Both the position numbers and the translations under genes were made by a program. Of a DNA stretch of 64,000 nucleotides, positions 46,675-58,400 are shown one piece after another. The notes beneath the pieces were generated by a model that was not told the origin of the DNA, did no database searches, and worked only from the letters and a program-made list of their open reading frames with translations. Every line of letters starts with the position of its first letter. Within the stretch, counting starts at the first letter, position 1. The DNA is from Petrosia ficiformis (Eukaryota > Porifera > Demospongiae > Haplosclerida > Petrosiidae), in contig OX345649.1 in assembly GCA_947044365.1 (NCBI GenBank), positions 3,175,930 through 3,239,929 of the forward strand, written 5' to 3'.

Positions 46675-46935
46675 GTAGGGACGTCAAAAGTCAGAATGGT
46701 ACTAGCTCAGGAGGTTGAAATAGAACCCAGATTACAGCTCTTTGTCTTTTGCTTTAGAGTGGTACAGATGCTTACGTAAGGTTATATGTTAGTGGTTTGT
46801 CTTTGCTTTAGAGTGGTATAGGTACTTATGTAGGGTTATATGTGTTAGTGGTTTGTTTAATTTTGTGTCCTATGTTAACCTCCTGTGTGGTAGCATCCTG
46901 ACCTTGTGTGCACTTTTGACATCCCTACTACATTT
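46675..46935. mobile_element. MITE with GTAGGGA(C/T)GTCAAAAGT ends
   Basis: The left end gtagggacgtcaaaagt is mirrored by acttttgacatccctac at 46916-46932. The interior contains two copies of a roughly 62-bp unit (tttgctttagagtggta, ttatgt..ggttatatgt). The remainder of 46187-47373 is AT-rich; a palindrome ttaaccactatagtggttaa is duplicated at 47170-47212. Confidence 0.75.
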
Positions 46936-47373
46936 TTATTAAAAAGGTTTATCTTCATTCTTGTGTACATTTAAATGAACATCAATTTAGGGTAGAACCG
47001 AGTATAACAGACCAGCAAAGTTCCTTTAACTTAACTTAAAAACTATCAAATATCCTTAGACATAGTGTTCATAATTTGGCTCAGCTGCGAGAGGTAATGA
47101 TGACTATTGTACTTAGTTAATACAAGAGTAGCTAGTCTTATATTAAATAAGTACGGAGTTCTTGATGTGTTAACCACTATAGTGGTTAACACATCACTAT
47201 AGTGGTTAACACATCACCAGTGCGCCTTGTAAAAACATTACAAGGACTATAATTATATATATATATATATAGCTGACCACCTTGAAACAACATTAATATG
47301 ATGTGTTCAGTGCCACCGTTTGACTCAATAATAAAATTAGCAAATACAACATGCCTAAAAAGAATTGTCATCC

Positions 47374-48321
47374 TTATTGTTTTTTTTTTGGTTCTGCACT
47401 TGCCATGGGTGAACTATGTCTACTCAACCATTTGATTAATACAATATCATCATAGACAACGAAACACAACATAGTTGCATAAACAGCTACAATCACTGAC
47501 ATTTCTCTCCCATTTATTACACCAAGGAGCCAAAATGCATGAATTGTCCAATTGATCAAGCAACAAATTAGGTATGATAATAGACTAAAATGTCGCATGA
47601 TCTTCAACCATCTTCTTCCTGGATAAACAACTCTGAGTGCAAGATATGCATTAGCTAGAAATGGTATGCAACTACATGTAGCATAAAGAATTCCCATTTT
47701 GGTAACACCAACAATGTCAGACCAGCCTTTTACTGAAATGTTTACTGGTGAAGATAATATACATATATTGCTTGTAACTATGTGATGAAGAATAGTACTC
47801 ATTGGTAGTTTTGGAACCATGAAAAGAGCGACAACATCAGTTACAATGTATAGAACACTCAATCGTTTCAGCTCAAGTCCAGGGAAGTTATCATGAAAGT
47901 AACTTCTGTATACACCTTTCCAAACCCTTGAACTGAATGCAATGGTAAACAGGATGAATGCTTTGAACAGATTGGCAACTACATACCACTTTTTATGAGA
48001 GGGCCTAATGGAACGAAAATTTGGATCAAACATATTCCAGGTATGTTTCACTAAAACAAATCCAATACTGACTACCGCGGTCAATATAAGAAGAGTTACT
48101 AGAGTGTCTATCAGATCATCAGGCAAGAAGTAATCAGTTTCATTTGGCAAAATACTCCTCAATATCTGGGATTTGTAATGTTTCTGTGCATAGCAGACAT
48201 TGTCACCTACAGCATCCCATCCTTTTTTAGGAAAAAACATGTAAAATATATCCAGAGGTTGAACGAATTTTCCATCAGCACAAAGATACCATGCACTCAT
48301 ATCCTCCATCAATTTCGCCAT
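47374..48321 (-). CDS. Multi-pass membrane protein, TLC-like family, paralogue E
   Basis: An intronless coding region of 315 residues on the opposite strand from the other four. It is the most diverged member, but the framework is intact: WYLCADGKFVQPLDIF near the N-terminus, NET glycosylation site, DPNFRSIRPSHKKWYVVANL, VPKLPMSTILHHIVTS and YDDIVLIKWLSRHSSP. Its tail is short and lysine-rich (AEPKKKQ). A methionine six residues in is an alternative start. Its divergence shows which positions the family cannot change: the PSHKKWYVVAN block, the LHH and the DDIVLIKWL block. Confidence 0.77.
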   Translation of the reverse strand: MAKLMEDMSAWYLCADGKFVQPLDIFYMFFPKKGWDAVGDNVCYAQKHYKSQILRSILPNETDYFLPDDLIDTLVTLLILTAVVSIGFVLVKHTWNMFDPNFRSIRPSHKKWYVVANLFKAFILFTIAFSSRVWKGVYRSYFHDNFPGLELKRLSVLYIVTDVVALFMVPKLPMSTILHHIVTSNICILSSPVNISVKGWSDIVGVTKMGILYATCSCIPFLANAYLALRVVYPGRRWLKIMRHFSLLSYLICCLINWTIHAFWLLGVINGREMSVIVAVYATMLCFVVYDDIVLIKWLSRHSSPMASAEPKKKQ

Positions 48322-48425
48322 TCAGAGTTTCAGACCAGCCAGCGTATCGTATTGTTTATCTGCAATTTGTAATGGCCACGTGTTTCGAACGTTGTACCTT
48401 GTCTGAGTTGTCTCGTGTATGGTTG

Positions 48426-48433
48426 ATTTTATA
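48426..48433 (-). promoter_or_regulatory. TATA box of paralogue E (candidate)
   Basis: TATAAAAT on the minus strand lies about 105 bp upstream of the start codon. It resembles the TATAAAAGG found upstream of paralogue B. Confidence 0.4.
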
Positions 48434-48889
48434 CAGCAACATAGAGGAACATGGGTGGGTGAGGCAAACAATAAAGTGGGGGAAAGAGCAAAATTTGTAG
48501 TAGCGGTCGTCACGCCTTCTATGCATGATTAATTTAAAACGCTAAATTAGAAAGTATTGGTCTTCACTTTCCCAGAGGTAAAGAATATCACAACTTATAT
48601 TTCAATTTATAATAGCTGTGAAAAAATTCCCAGTGTCTGATAATGCCAGTATTCTACATTTAATTGGATGCAAGTTTGATACTTTGCGGCTGATCATGAA
48701 TAGTTGAGTTTCTGTGCTACACAAATTGCTGCACTTTTTTTTTTTTTTTTTAATTTTTTTAATAAGAAAATGGCACTCAATAGCTATAGCTAATTTAAAG
48801 AGTACCTAACGTACATGAAAATTAAATCAATACTATGTGCATATAAATTATGCTGTATATATGTTATACAGTTGATTATATAATTATGG

Positions 48890-51080
48890 AACAAAGAGTA
48901 ATGATTATGATGAATTAAAAAAAGTCAAAAGTTCTGATTTGAGAGATTTGAGAGATTTGATGGAGTTAACACATTTGATAGGGGCAGGAAGAGAATTCCA
49001 GAGGGAGACGGTACTAGGAAGAAAGGAATGAAAGGTTGCAGAAGAGCAAGTATAGGGAACCTTAAGGTTTAAGAGGTGATAAGATCGGAGGGAATATGAG
49101 GTTCTAGATTGAAAAGTGACTGGGGATATATAAGAGTTTATAGATGAACTTATATAGGAGAATAAGTTTGGAAGATATGCGATGGCAGAGAAGAGAAGAT
49201 AAGTGAAAAGAGAGTAGTAAAGATCGGTAATCACAATCCCATTGCTTTGAACATACTTTAAGAGCAAAGAATTGAACACTCTCAAGCTTTTTAATATCAC
49301 AGTTAGAATAAGGGTCCCAAAGAGAAGAACAGTAAGTGAGAAGAGGAAGAACTAAAGACAAGTAGAGTTTGAGAACAACATGGGGTGAGCAGAGGTAATA
49401 AAACTTACGGAAAAGAAGTCCCAAAAGTTTTTTAGACTTAGAGCAAATATGATCGATATGAGGTGTCCAAGAGAGTTGTGAAGTTAAGATTACACCTAAG
49501 TATTTGAAGTTTGAAACACATTCAAGAGGAGAATTATCAAGAAGTAAGGAAGGAAGAGATAGGAAAGAAGAGGATTTACGTGAAATTATCATGTACTTGG
49601 TTTTGGAAATGTTAATAGTAAAATATCTGGACTTAAGCCAAGAAGACAAGAGATCAATACTGCCTTGAGCCAGTGAGAAATCAGAGGAAGATTTAAAAGG
49701 GTAAGAAAGAAGAATATCATCAGCATAGAGAGTGAGGGAGATTGAAGAAGGAAACGGCAAAGTAGAAATGTCATTTAAATATAAAATAAATAATAAAGAA
49801 CCGAGTATGGATCCTCGGGGGACACCAGAGGTAACCATACGCTTAGAGGAGACAGAGCCATCAACTACTACATATTGAGAGCGACATGTTAGATAGCTTC
49901 TAAACCATCTAGTAATGTGGGAAGGTAACTTGTACTTAGAAAGAATATCTAGGAGGGGCTCGTGAGGCACTGAGTCAAAAGCTTTCTGCAGATCAAAGAA
50001 AATAGCACAAATAGAAGATCCAGAATCGAGGAAAGAAAACGATAAATTGGTTGTGGTTAATAAAGCGGATTCAGTTGAGAAGTGGGGCCTGAAGCCAAAC
50101 TGACAGGAAGACAAAATGTTATTGGCATCACAGAACCTCTGGAGCCAATTGAAAAGATGTCTTTTAAGAATTTTACTTGTAAGAGGAAGGAGAGAAATAG
50201 GTCTGAGGTCTGAAGTCGGAGGGTGAAAAAGGAGATGATTTTTTAGGAATAGGTACTATGTTGGAAGTCTTCCATTCGTCACGGAAAGTTCCAGACATAA
50301 TTGAAGAGTTAAAAATCATTGTAAGAGGTTCTGAAATAGAAAGGGCTGTATTTTTCGCATGGTGGCAGAGATACCATCAGGACCAGAAGAGGTGCGAGAG
50401 GGTAATTAAGAAATGAGATGCTGTATATCAGTAGGAGAACAGAGAAGATCAGGAGGACAAATAGAAGAAATAGGAGACAAAGAAATGTTGGCATTTGACA
50501 AAGGAGGGGTAGAAGAGTTGAAGCATTGACAAAAGAAATCATTAAGAAAGTTAGCTTTGGAGGTAGGAGTGGAAATAGATAAACCATTATGGGTGAAATT
50601 GGGTATGATAGGCTTCATTTTAAGTTTGTTGAGGAGGGACCAAAAAGACTTACTTCCAGTGGAAGAAAGACGGTTGAAAAAAGCTGCTTTCAAGAAGCGT
50701 TGATAAGCTAAAGTTTTATTTCTACAGGACCGATAAAGAGACATCAAGAAAGAAGACCTGGTTTGCTAAGCAAGAGAAAACAATCGATGTCTTCTCTTGA
50801 TGCAAGCCAGAAGATGGTCATTAGACCAGGGGGGAGATTTATTGTGAAAAACTAGCTTAGAGGGAATAGTACGCTTCATAACGTCTAAGAAGATTTCAGA
50901 ACAAGAGATGGGAGGAAGAACACGTGAAGGACAAGATATATATAGATCAGATGAGACAAACACTAGGTCAATAAGAGAAGGAGAACCAGTATGTGAGAAA
51001 TGAGTAGGCTCACAAATAATTTGATTGAGCCCCAAGCAATTAGTAAAATCAATCAAGGATTTACTAAGTGAAGAAGATTT
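48890..51080 (-). mobile_element. 5'-truncated CR1/Jockey-like LINE, decayed
   Basis: On the minus strand the copy starts inside the endonuclease domain (THFSHTGSPSLIDLVFVS). It passes a linker (SFWSLLNKLKMKPIIPNF) and then has a 336-residue reverse-transcriptase frame (50114-49104). Typical motifs are CQFGFRPHFSTESALL, FFDLQKAFDSVPHEPLL, GVPRGSILGSLLFILYLNDI, the catalytic LYADDILLS and FKYLGVILTSQLSWTPHI. A final frame (49300-48905) ends in ..KSLKSELLTFFNSS. Stops and frame changes separate the pieces, so it is inactive. The apparent 3' end is followed by aattcatcataatcattac on the minus strand. A T-run at 48729-48750 may be part of a tail. The 5' break at about 51080 abuts MITE-derived DNA. 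Confidence 0.9.
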
Positions 51081-51185
51081 AAATGGAAAGTAAACATTGT
51101 ATTTTCAATTTGAAATATAATATTGGCTACTTCAGTATTATTAAGCAGATGAAACTGGTTAGAACAACCAATCAGTTTTTAATAC
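51080..51185 (-). repeat. Partial copy of the 60054-60644 element family
   Basis: The reverse complement matches 60345-60478: gtaaacattgtattttcaat, ttggctacttc, aagcagatgaaact, caaccaatcag. It directly adjoins the truncated end of the LINE. Confidence 0.65.
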
Positions 51186-51517
51186 AAATACTGAGTTACA
51201 GCAAACAGCAAAAATACCAATGTTACACTACAAAAACAAAATATTTAATTTAGTTGTTAGTACAGTTGGTTGTTCAGGATACATTGTACTAATTATATTT
51301 CAAGCACTACAATTTTTAAGGTGCTATCTGCTCATATTTCATGTCGGATTTAGTATAATTTATACTAAATCAAGTATCTGCCCATGAAAACCTGCAAACA
51401 TGTGCACATACATTGTAATTTAATTTATACCCTTCAATACTTAGTGCAGATTATGTAGTAGTAACATCATGCATGCATGTAGCCACAACATCCTCTATGA
51501 CAATTGACAAACTAAAG

Positions 51518-51874
51518 TATTGGCTACTTCATATAGAACATATGAAAAAGCACTATTAAACAGATGAAACTCATATAACCAATCAAATTGGTCAATCAGC
51601 TTTTACAGTGCAGTTTCAATAATATCCTCCCCCGAGATGAAATCAATGTTGATTTCTTTTCCTGTTGGGTAATACTTACTTCTTTTGTTTTTGGTTTATA
51701 TAAAAAGTACATAATTATAAAGTTGTTGAGTATAATACATGAATGTTATTGATTGTTATTGCAAGTAAAAATTTATGGAATTTATCAACAAATATATAAC
51801 TTTGTTCTCCAAAATAATCGAGAAACTCATGTAACCAAATGAGGGTTAAAATAACCCATTAATTTTTTACAGTG
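51518..51874 (-). mobile_element. Reverse copy of the 60054-60644 element
   Basis: About 357 bp run antiparallel to 60054-60434. They end in taacccattaattttttaca..gtg, the terminal inverted repeat of that element. Shared interior text includes gtataatacatgaatgttat and aactttgttctccaa (as complement). The rest of 51875-52190 shows no gene. Confidence 0.8.
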
Positions 51875-52190
51875 TACCATCAAACTTGCTTGCATACATT
51901 TTTGGTTTGCAATTGATGTTCTTTCATTTTAAGATAATCTCCAAGACACCCTATAAAGCCATCCTCCTCCAAGTGAAGGGTGTGGCCACACCAAACTAAT
52001 ACAAGAATACACTACTACTACTATTTTTAAATATTTACTATTCAGTATAATTATCTAGTAATGTGATTTTAAAATGTTAAAATGTGGTGTACATGTATAA
52101 TCTATTTCTAAGTACACAACTTGTTTTTTGCAAAAGAAATATCCTTCAGCATATTAGAACTGAACATATCCTTCTGTTTCTTCATTCTCA

Positions 52191-52935
52191 TTAATGCTCC
52201 CCTTGTTTAGCAGTAAAAGTAACCATTTGATGTCTCTTACGATATTTATATATAGCTGCTATTGTACTTACTAATGCAATAAAAACAGAAACTCCACTCA
52301 ATGTAGTTCCCAATAAAGCATTAATTTCTGTTTGAGTAAGTGAAGTAGAACTGTCCTTTTCATCAGGTACTGCATCATTCACCTGTACCACACTTTGAGG
52401 GCATTCAGGACTTGCATCATCATCATTCTCACAGGAAAACATCAGTGACGTTTTATCAATCTCAACACCATTGAGATCTGGTGAAGTGACTAAAAGTAAC
52501 AAAGAATGCTTTCCTGAATCGATACCAATCTCCTTTCCAATTGAACCTGAGTTTCGAATCACATTCCACAAATGACCATTTCCATACTCTTCAATAATTC
52601 TCTGTTTGAATCAGCCCAATAATTAGCCCATCAATAGACAGAGTCACATTGTCAGTATCTCCATCATTGCTGTAATATAGTCCTCCCAATGTGACTTCAC
52701 AACCAGAGGTAGTTGTAAAATGATGCTCAATGGTTTCTGCAAATGTAAGAAGTACAGTCATTCTATTTGATGCCTCACTTCTGTGCATAGTTGTACCAGT
52801 GAATGTACCATATTCAGCTTCGAAATCAATATAACATCCAATGGACGATCTAGGCACCTCAATTCCAACCAAAAGCAGAATAAAAAGAGAATACATGTTA
52901 ACTTTGAAATAGTGCTGCAGAAAATCCCAAGTCAT
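52191..52935 (-). CDS. Type I membrane protein with one-base frameshift
   Basis: Two adjoining frames together make one plausible protein. The first (52935-52591) starts with a hydrophobic signal peptide (MYSLFILLLVGIEVPRS), continues CYIDFEAEYGTFTGTTMHRS and ends at LIIGLIQTENY-stop. The second (52571-52191) continues RIIEEYGNGHLWNVIRNSGS and SGKHSLLLLVTSPDLNGVEI, then a Ser/Thr/Asp-rich stalk, a single membrane segment (about TTLSGVSVFIALVSTIAAIY) and a short basic cytoplasmic tail. No splice signals fit the junction, and a one-nucleotide shift near 52590 would join them. The extracellular part looks like a beta-sandwich module, with paired blocks that read as ligand-binding or carbohydrate-binding-like, but I do not recognise a named family. 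Either a recent pseudogene or an assembly error would explain the shift. Confidence 0.6.
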
Positions 52936-53254
52936 GCAATTAATTAATTATTAATTGATATAAATAATCATAACTTTTGACCGCAAGCTGTTTTATTAAC
53001 ATGTTATTTTTTTATCCTTCTTCGCTTAAAACTTGCTATGAACTGAAATAAAGAATAAAGTAAAAAAATTTCAGGAGCTAGATGCCTACATTGGTCGTCA
53101 TCTTGCTCGTGGGCAACACCCAATTTTCATGTTAAGCTAGTATTATTTAAGAGACATGCAGACAATCAACATGGATATCTTCTTTCCAAGTACTTGACTA
53201 CTTGTAAGAAAAACTGCATTACTTCATTACCGTGTTTCAGTATAATCATGTATT

Positions 53255-53330
53255 AAACTGACATTAAACTATACACTATACTACATATAAAGTCATCACA
53301 TCCTAATTTTGAGGACATCGTGAATGCTTT
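53255..53330. repeat. Partial copy of the 10180-10440 dispersed repeat
   Basis: Gacattaaactatacactat and atcacatcctaattttgagg, then acatcgtgaat. A hairpin follows at 53397-53442 (tagccgcaccccc / gggggtgcagcta). The rest of 52936-54050 and 54460-55460 shows no gene. Confidence 0.65.
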
Positions 53331-54057
53331 TTTAGTACGCACTTTTAACTACATCACGTTGAAATATACACAACACGTCCACACGTGTAGTCTCGTCCCT
53401 AGCCGCACCCCCTTTAAACTCAGGGGGGTGCAGCTAGGGACAAAAAATATTCATCCAGCTTCAACGAAGTCAACATAATATTATGATTAATAAACAAAAT
53501 TGAAACTAAAGGTGTTTTAGAAAGTCATGACAACTTCACAACTATATAGTAATTTTTGAATTCTGAAGTTGTTTTCTAAACTGTTTTAGATTATAGCTCA
53601 TTAAAAAGCTGCAATCTGATTGGTTAATCAGAGGCTTCTAAATCCTGTAGTAAACCTCCTTTTAAAACATTTGCAGTGGCTTCCTTGATATCTATATTTA
53701 CCTGGTATACAATAATTATTATAATTATTACCCAAAAATGTAGTGCTTCAAGTCATATGTTCATCCATAGATAATACAGTAAAGGGATTGGAAACTGCAT
53801 TCACAGACAAAACATTTACCATTGTTATTATATTGTTGTTATAGAAGACTATGTGAGTTGGGCTTTCGCGGCATTACTAAGCTATTTATGTACAGTTAAC
53901 ACGATAGAGAAAGAATAGAAAAAGTGAACAACAGCATGCAATTAAAAATAATAGACAATGTTATTTGCCAACTTCATATAACAGCTGTGCATTTGCACTG
54001 ACACTGGAAGTAAATATACTCTCCTTTCTATTATCTATGGTTCATCTCACACGAGTG

Positions 54058-54449
54058 TAGTGATGCACCGATAATCGGATCGACCATGGTATCGACCGAT
54101 GTATTACAGTTAAACTGGGAATCGGATATCGGTTAAAAGCTTCCATACCGATAGAAAAGCAGTCACGTGTTTTTGCGCATGCGCATTATGCATTTGACCT
54201 TGACCTTACACAGGCACAGCATGCAGCTGAGAATCAAGATAGCGAAAACGTCCAGAATATGGAACTTTTTTCCAGTTGCTGAGGACACTCGCTATGCTGT
54301 TTGCAACGAGTGCAAAACATCTGTGGCTCATTATTTTTAAAATTATCTTTTGAATAAAATATTGGATCGACTATCGGTATTGGCAGATATTAAGTAACCA
54401 TTATCAGTTATCGGAATATCAGTGAAAAAGGCCTATCGGTGCATCACTA
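54058..54449 (+). mobile_element. hAT element remnant with BED-finger coding and 8-bp duplication
   Basis: Ends tagtgatgcaccgataatcg and (complement) tagtgatgcaccgataggcc. Flanks are cacgagtg (54050-54057) and cacaagtg (54450-54457), 7 of 8 identical. Inside, 54245-54340 reads KTSRIWNFFPVAEDTRY then AVCNECKTSVAHYF and a stop. This is the start of a BED zinc finger (W..F, then C..C), as found at the N-terminus of hAT transposases. The rest of the transposase is gone. Confidence 0.88.
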
Positions 54450-55467
54450 CACAAGTGTTTGCCATGGCTACCCAGTATAGAGCAATATGAAGGAATTCTT
54501 GCTGATTCAGGAAATGTATGGTTGCTAGGGTCTTGTCTACACCATTTCTCCACTACACAGGTTGGAGCTTGGTAAGTAAAATCTATCATTTGTTTCTCTA
54601 ATATAAATAAATGGTGAAAGTCTAAATACCTGCACACAGACTAAACATGATACATTTAGTCACATGCACAGTATAACATTTTATGTATACAATTATATAT
54701 GGACCCTTATGTTTTGTTCTCAGTCAACTGACAACAATGTGTCACTATAACATTACTCAGCAAATATAAAAATGGTAATTATATAATGAATTACATTACT
54801 CCATAAATAACTGAATTCATAATCACTTCAACATTACTCTACAAAATAACAGGAAATCAGACCACACATAACACATTACGCATTGTAATAGCGCAGAATG
54901 TAAACCATGCCCTGTGACTTCTAAGGACAGCCTACCTACTTGAAACACAATAACAGCAAGGAAATCCTACAATCACAGTGGTCTATTCAAGTACAAGTGT
55001 TATAGATACTAAGGTAAGCAAACTATTTGGGGTACATAGATAGTAGACTATAAGGCTAGACTAATAACTATACTTTAATATTATTATAAACACCATTTTT
55101 TTATAGCAGCAGATCCACTAATCAAATAATCAACCAAAAGCATCAGTTTCAGAAGCCAGTTGCACAGAGTTATACCTAGGCTATCATACAATCGTTTGAT
55201 GAGCATAACATACAGAGTTTGTAGTCCATTATACACATGCTATACATATTATAATTACTTATTGAAACATGATATGCTAGAAAAACAAGCATGGATGAGT
55301 GCCATGATTTGATGGATATTTACCAATGTTTGCTAAGGCTAAAACATGCATGCTTGTGGTCATATGACAATACAAACAGTTAGTGTCACAGGCTATGTAG
55401 TTAGATTTATTATTTTATCGCTGTAGTAAAATAATTATTATTATTCACATAATTATAGGTTATTAAT

Positions 55468-58400
55468 ATGGCAGAAAGTAACCAGTGGCAATCACATGTA
55501 GTGTATTCTACTTGTTTGGAAGGAAGAAACACAGTAATGGTGTCACGAGGACAAAGCAGACCAACACATGTGCCTAACTCTGGCAGCTTCAGTAGTAGTT
55601 TCACACATAGTTCACAATATGATAGTCAAGGAGCATTTAGAGGAAGAAGCACTTTTCATCATCCCCATCACACTACACAGATTACAAACTATTCATCAAC
55701 AAACCAACAACGAACACAGCCACTGGATACTATACCAGCAGCTGTAGGGTGGCAACCACGTTGCACAAGAGGAAGAAACTGGATAATGGTTTCAAACGAG
55801 AGTCAAACAAGCACATCTAGCTCTGACACATTTGGGGACACACAGTACATGACTCAACGATATCAGGGTCAAGAACATTCCACCCATACTATGGATACAT
55901 CAAATCGTTCACGAAGTAATCAAAAGCCACCAGAAATTATACCAGCAGCTGTAGGGTGGCAACCACGTTGCACAAGAGGAAGAAACTGGATGATGGTTTC
56001 AAACGAGAGTCCAACAAGCACATCCAGCTCTGACACATTTAGGGACACACACTACATGACTCCACGATATCAGGGTCAAGAACATTCCAGCCATACTATG
56101 GATACATCAAATTGTTCACCAGGTAATCAAAAGCCACTAGAAATTATACCAGCAGCCGTAGGGTGGCAACCACGTTGCACAAGAGGAAGAAACTGGATAA
56201 TGGTTTCAAACGAGAGTCAAACAAGCACATCTAGCTCTGACACATTTGGGGACACACAGTACATGACTCCACGATATCAGGGTCAAGAACATTCCACCCA
56301 TACTATGGATACATCAAATCGTTCACGAAGTAATCAAAAGCCACCAGAAATTATACCAGCAGCTGTAGGGTGGCAACCACGTTGCACAAGAGGAAGAAAC
56401 TGGATGATGGTTTCAAACGAGAGTCCAACAAGCACATCCAGCTCTGACACATTTAGGGACACACACTACATGACTCCACGATATCAGGGTCAAGAACATT
56501 CCACCCATACTATGGATACATCAAATTGTTCACCAGGTAATCAAAAGCCACTAGAAATTATACCAGCAGCCGTAGGGTGGCAACCACGTTGCACAAGAGG
56601 AAGAAACTGGATAATGGTTTCAAACGAGAGTCCAACAAGCACATCTAGCTCTGGCACATTTGGTGACACACACTACATGACTCCACGATATCAGGGTCAA
56701 GAACATTCCAGCCATACTATGGATACATCAAATCGTTCACCAGGTAATCAAAAGCCACCAGAAATTATACTAGCAGCTGTAGAGTGGCAACCACGTTGCA
56801 CAAGAGGAAGAAACTGGGTAATGGTTTCAAACGAGAGTCCAACAAGCACATCTAGCTCTGGCACATATAGTGACACCCACTACATGACTCCACGACATCA
56901 GGGTCAAGAACATTCCAGCCATACTATGGATACATCAAATCGTTCACGAAGTAATCAAAAGCCACCAGAAATTATACCAGCAGCTGTAGGGTGGCAACCA
57001 CGTTGCACAAGAGGAAGAAACTGGGTAATGGTTTCAAACGAGAGTCCAACAAGCACATCTAGCTCTGGCACATATAGTGACACCCACTACATGACTCCAC
57101 GACATCAGGGTCAAGAACATTCCAGCCATACTATGGATACATCAAATTGTTCACCAGGTAATCAAAAGCCACTAGAAATTATACCAGCAGCCGTAGGGTG
57201 GCAACCACGTTGCACAAGAGGAAGAAACTGGATAATGGTTTCAAACGAGAGTCCAACAAGCACATCTAGCTCTGGCACATTTGGTGACACACACTACATG
57301 ACTCCACGATATCAGGGTCAAGAACATTCCAGCCATACTATGGATACATCAAATCGTTCACCAGGTAATCAAAAGCCACCAGAAATTACACCAGAGATTA
57401 AGCCAACCAGTGTAGAGAAGAATCGTGTTACTAGAGCTCCGTCATCAAGGAGTACTGATTATTCCGATGAACCTCACACTACTAATTCTAGTATGAACCA
57501 TACAATCAGTGGTCCAGTTTGTCTCCACAAAACATCACGGCACCTTCCTACAAACAACGACAAGAAATCCATATATTCAGTAAATATTCATCCAGTTTGT
57601 GTTGGAGTAGGAGATGCTATCATTATCACTATAAAAGGTAAGACACTGTACTGTATATACACGAGACAAGAAGTTTGAATAACAAGAATGACATCCATAG
57701 TTGTAACATGTTTTCCTGGAGGCATCTACATGTATGCTTCCTGTACATTTTACAAAATGCATAATATATATAACGCTTCATGTTTATTTTATTACAGATT
57801 CAGAGAGTGAAGAAAACTCTCTTCAGTGCTACCTTGTAGATGGTAGTAAAGGAGGAAGAAGATCAGATTTCCCAAAACTAAGGGAGGCTTTCAATGAGTT
57901 TTGTGGACCTCGAGGAGAATATCTGAAGGGAATCATCATAACTCATCCAGATGAAGACCATTATAGGGGTGTTCAACAGCTCATGGAAAGTTATCGATTA
58001 CAATGCCCCATACTGTTAACAGACCAATTTCTTGGAGAAGCCAATTATAACAATGTAGAACAATGTCTAAAATCATTAGAACAATGTGGCTATGTTGGCC
58101 GCCATTTGAATAACACAAGTGATGTTTACCCACATTTTCCACGTTGCTTCAGTATTCAGTGTTTCAATACCACACTTGTCCTGTATGAATATCATGGAAG
58201 CTCTTTATCTGTAAATCGACCAGCAAACAAATATAGACACGGAAATGCAAATGATACCAGTATCGTACTGACTATCACAGATCCTAGTAATCCAGGTAGA
58301 ATCCTAGCTTGTCTGACAGGAGATATTAACATCAACCGTTACCAAACAGAACAAATAAGAGGAATGAAACAAATCCGTATTCTTTTAGTTCCTCATCATG

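Noticed and set aside
47170..47215. Duplicated palindrome ttaaccactatagtggttaa
   Set aside because: It is short and isolated with no associated gene or element; left as simple local duplication.
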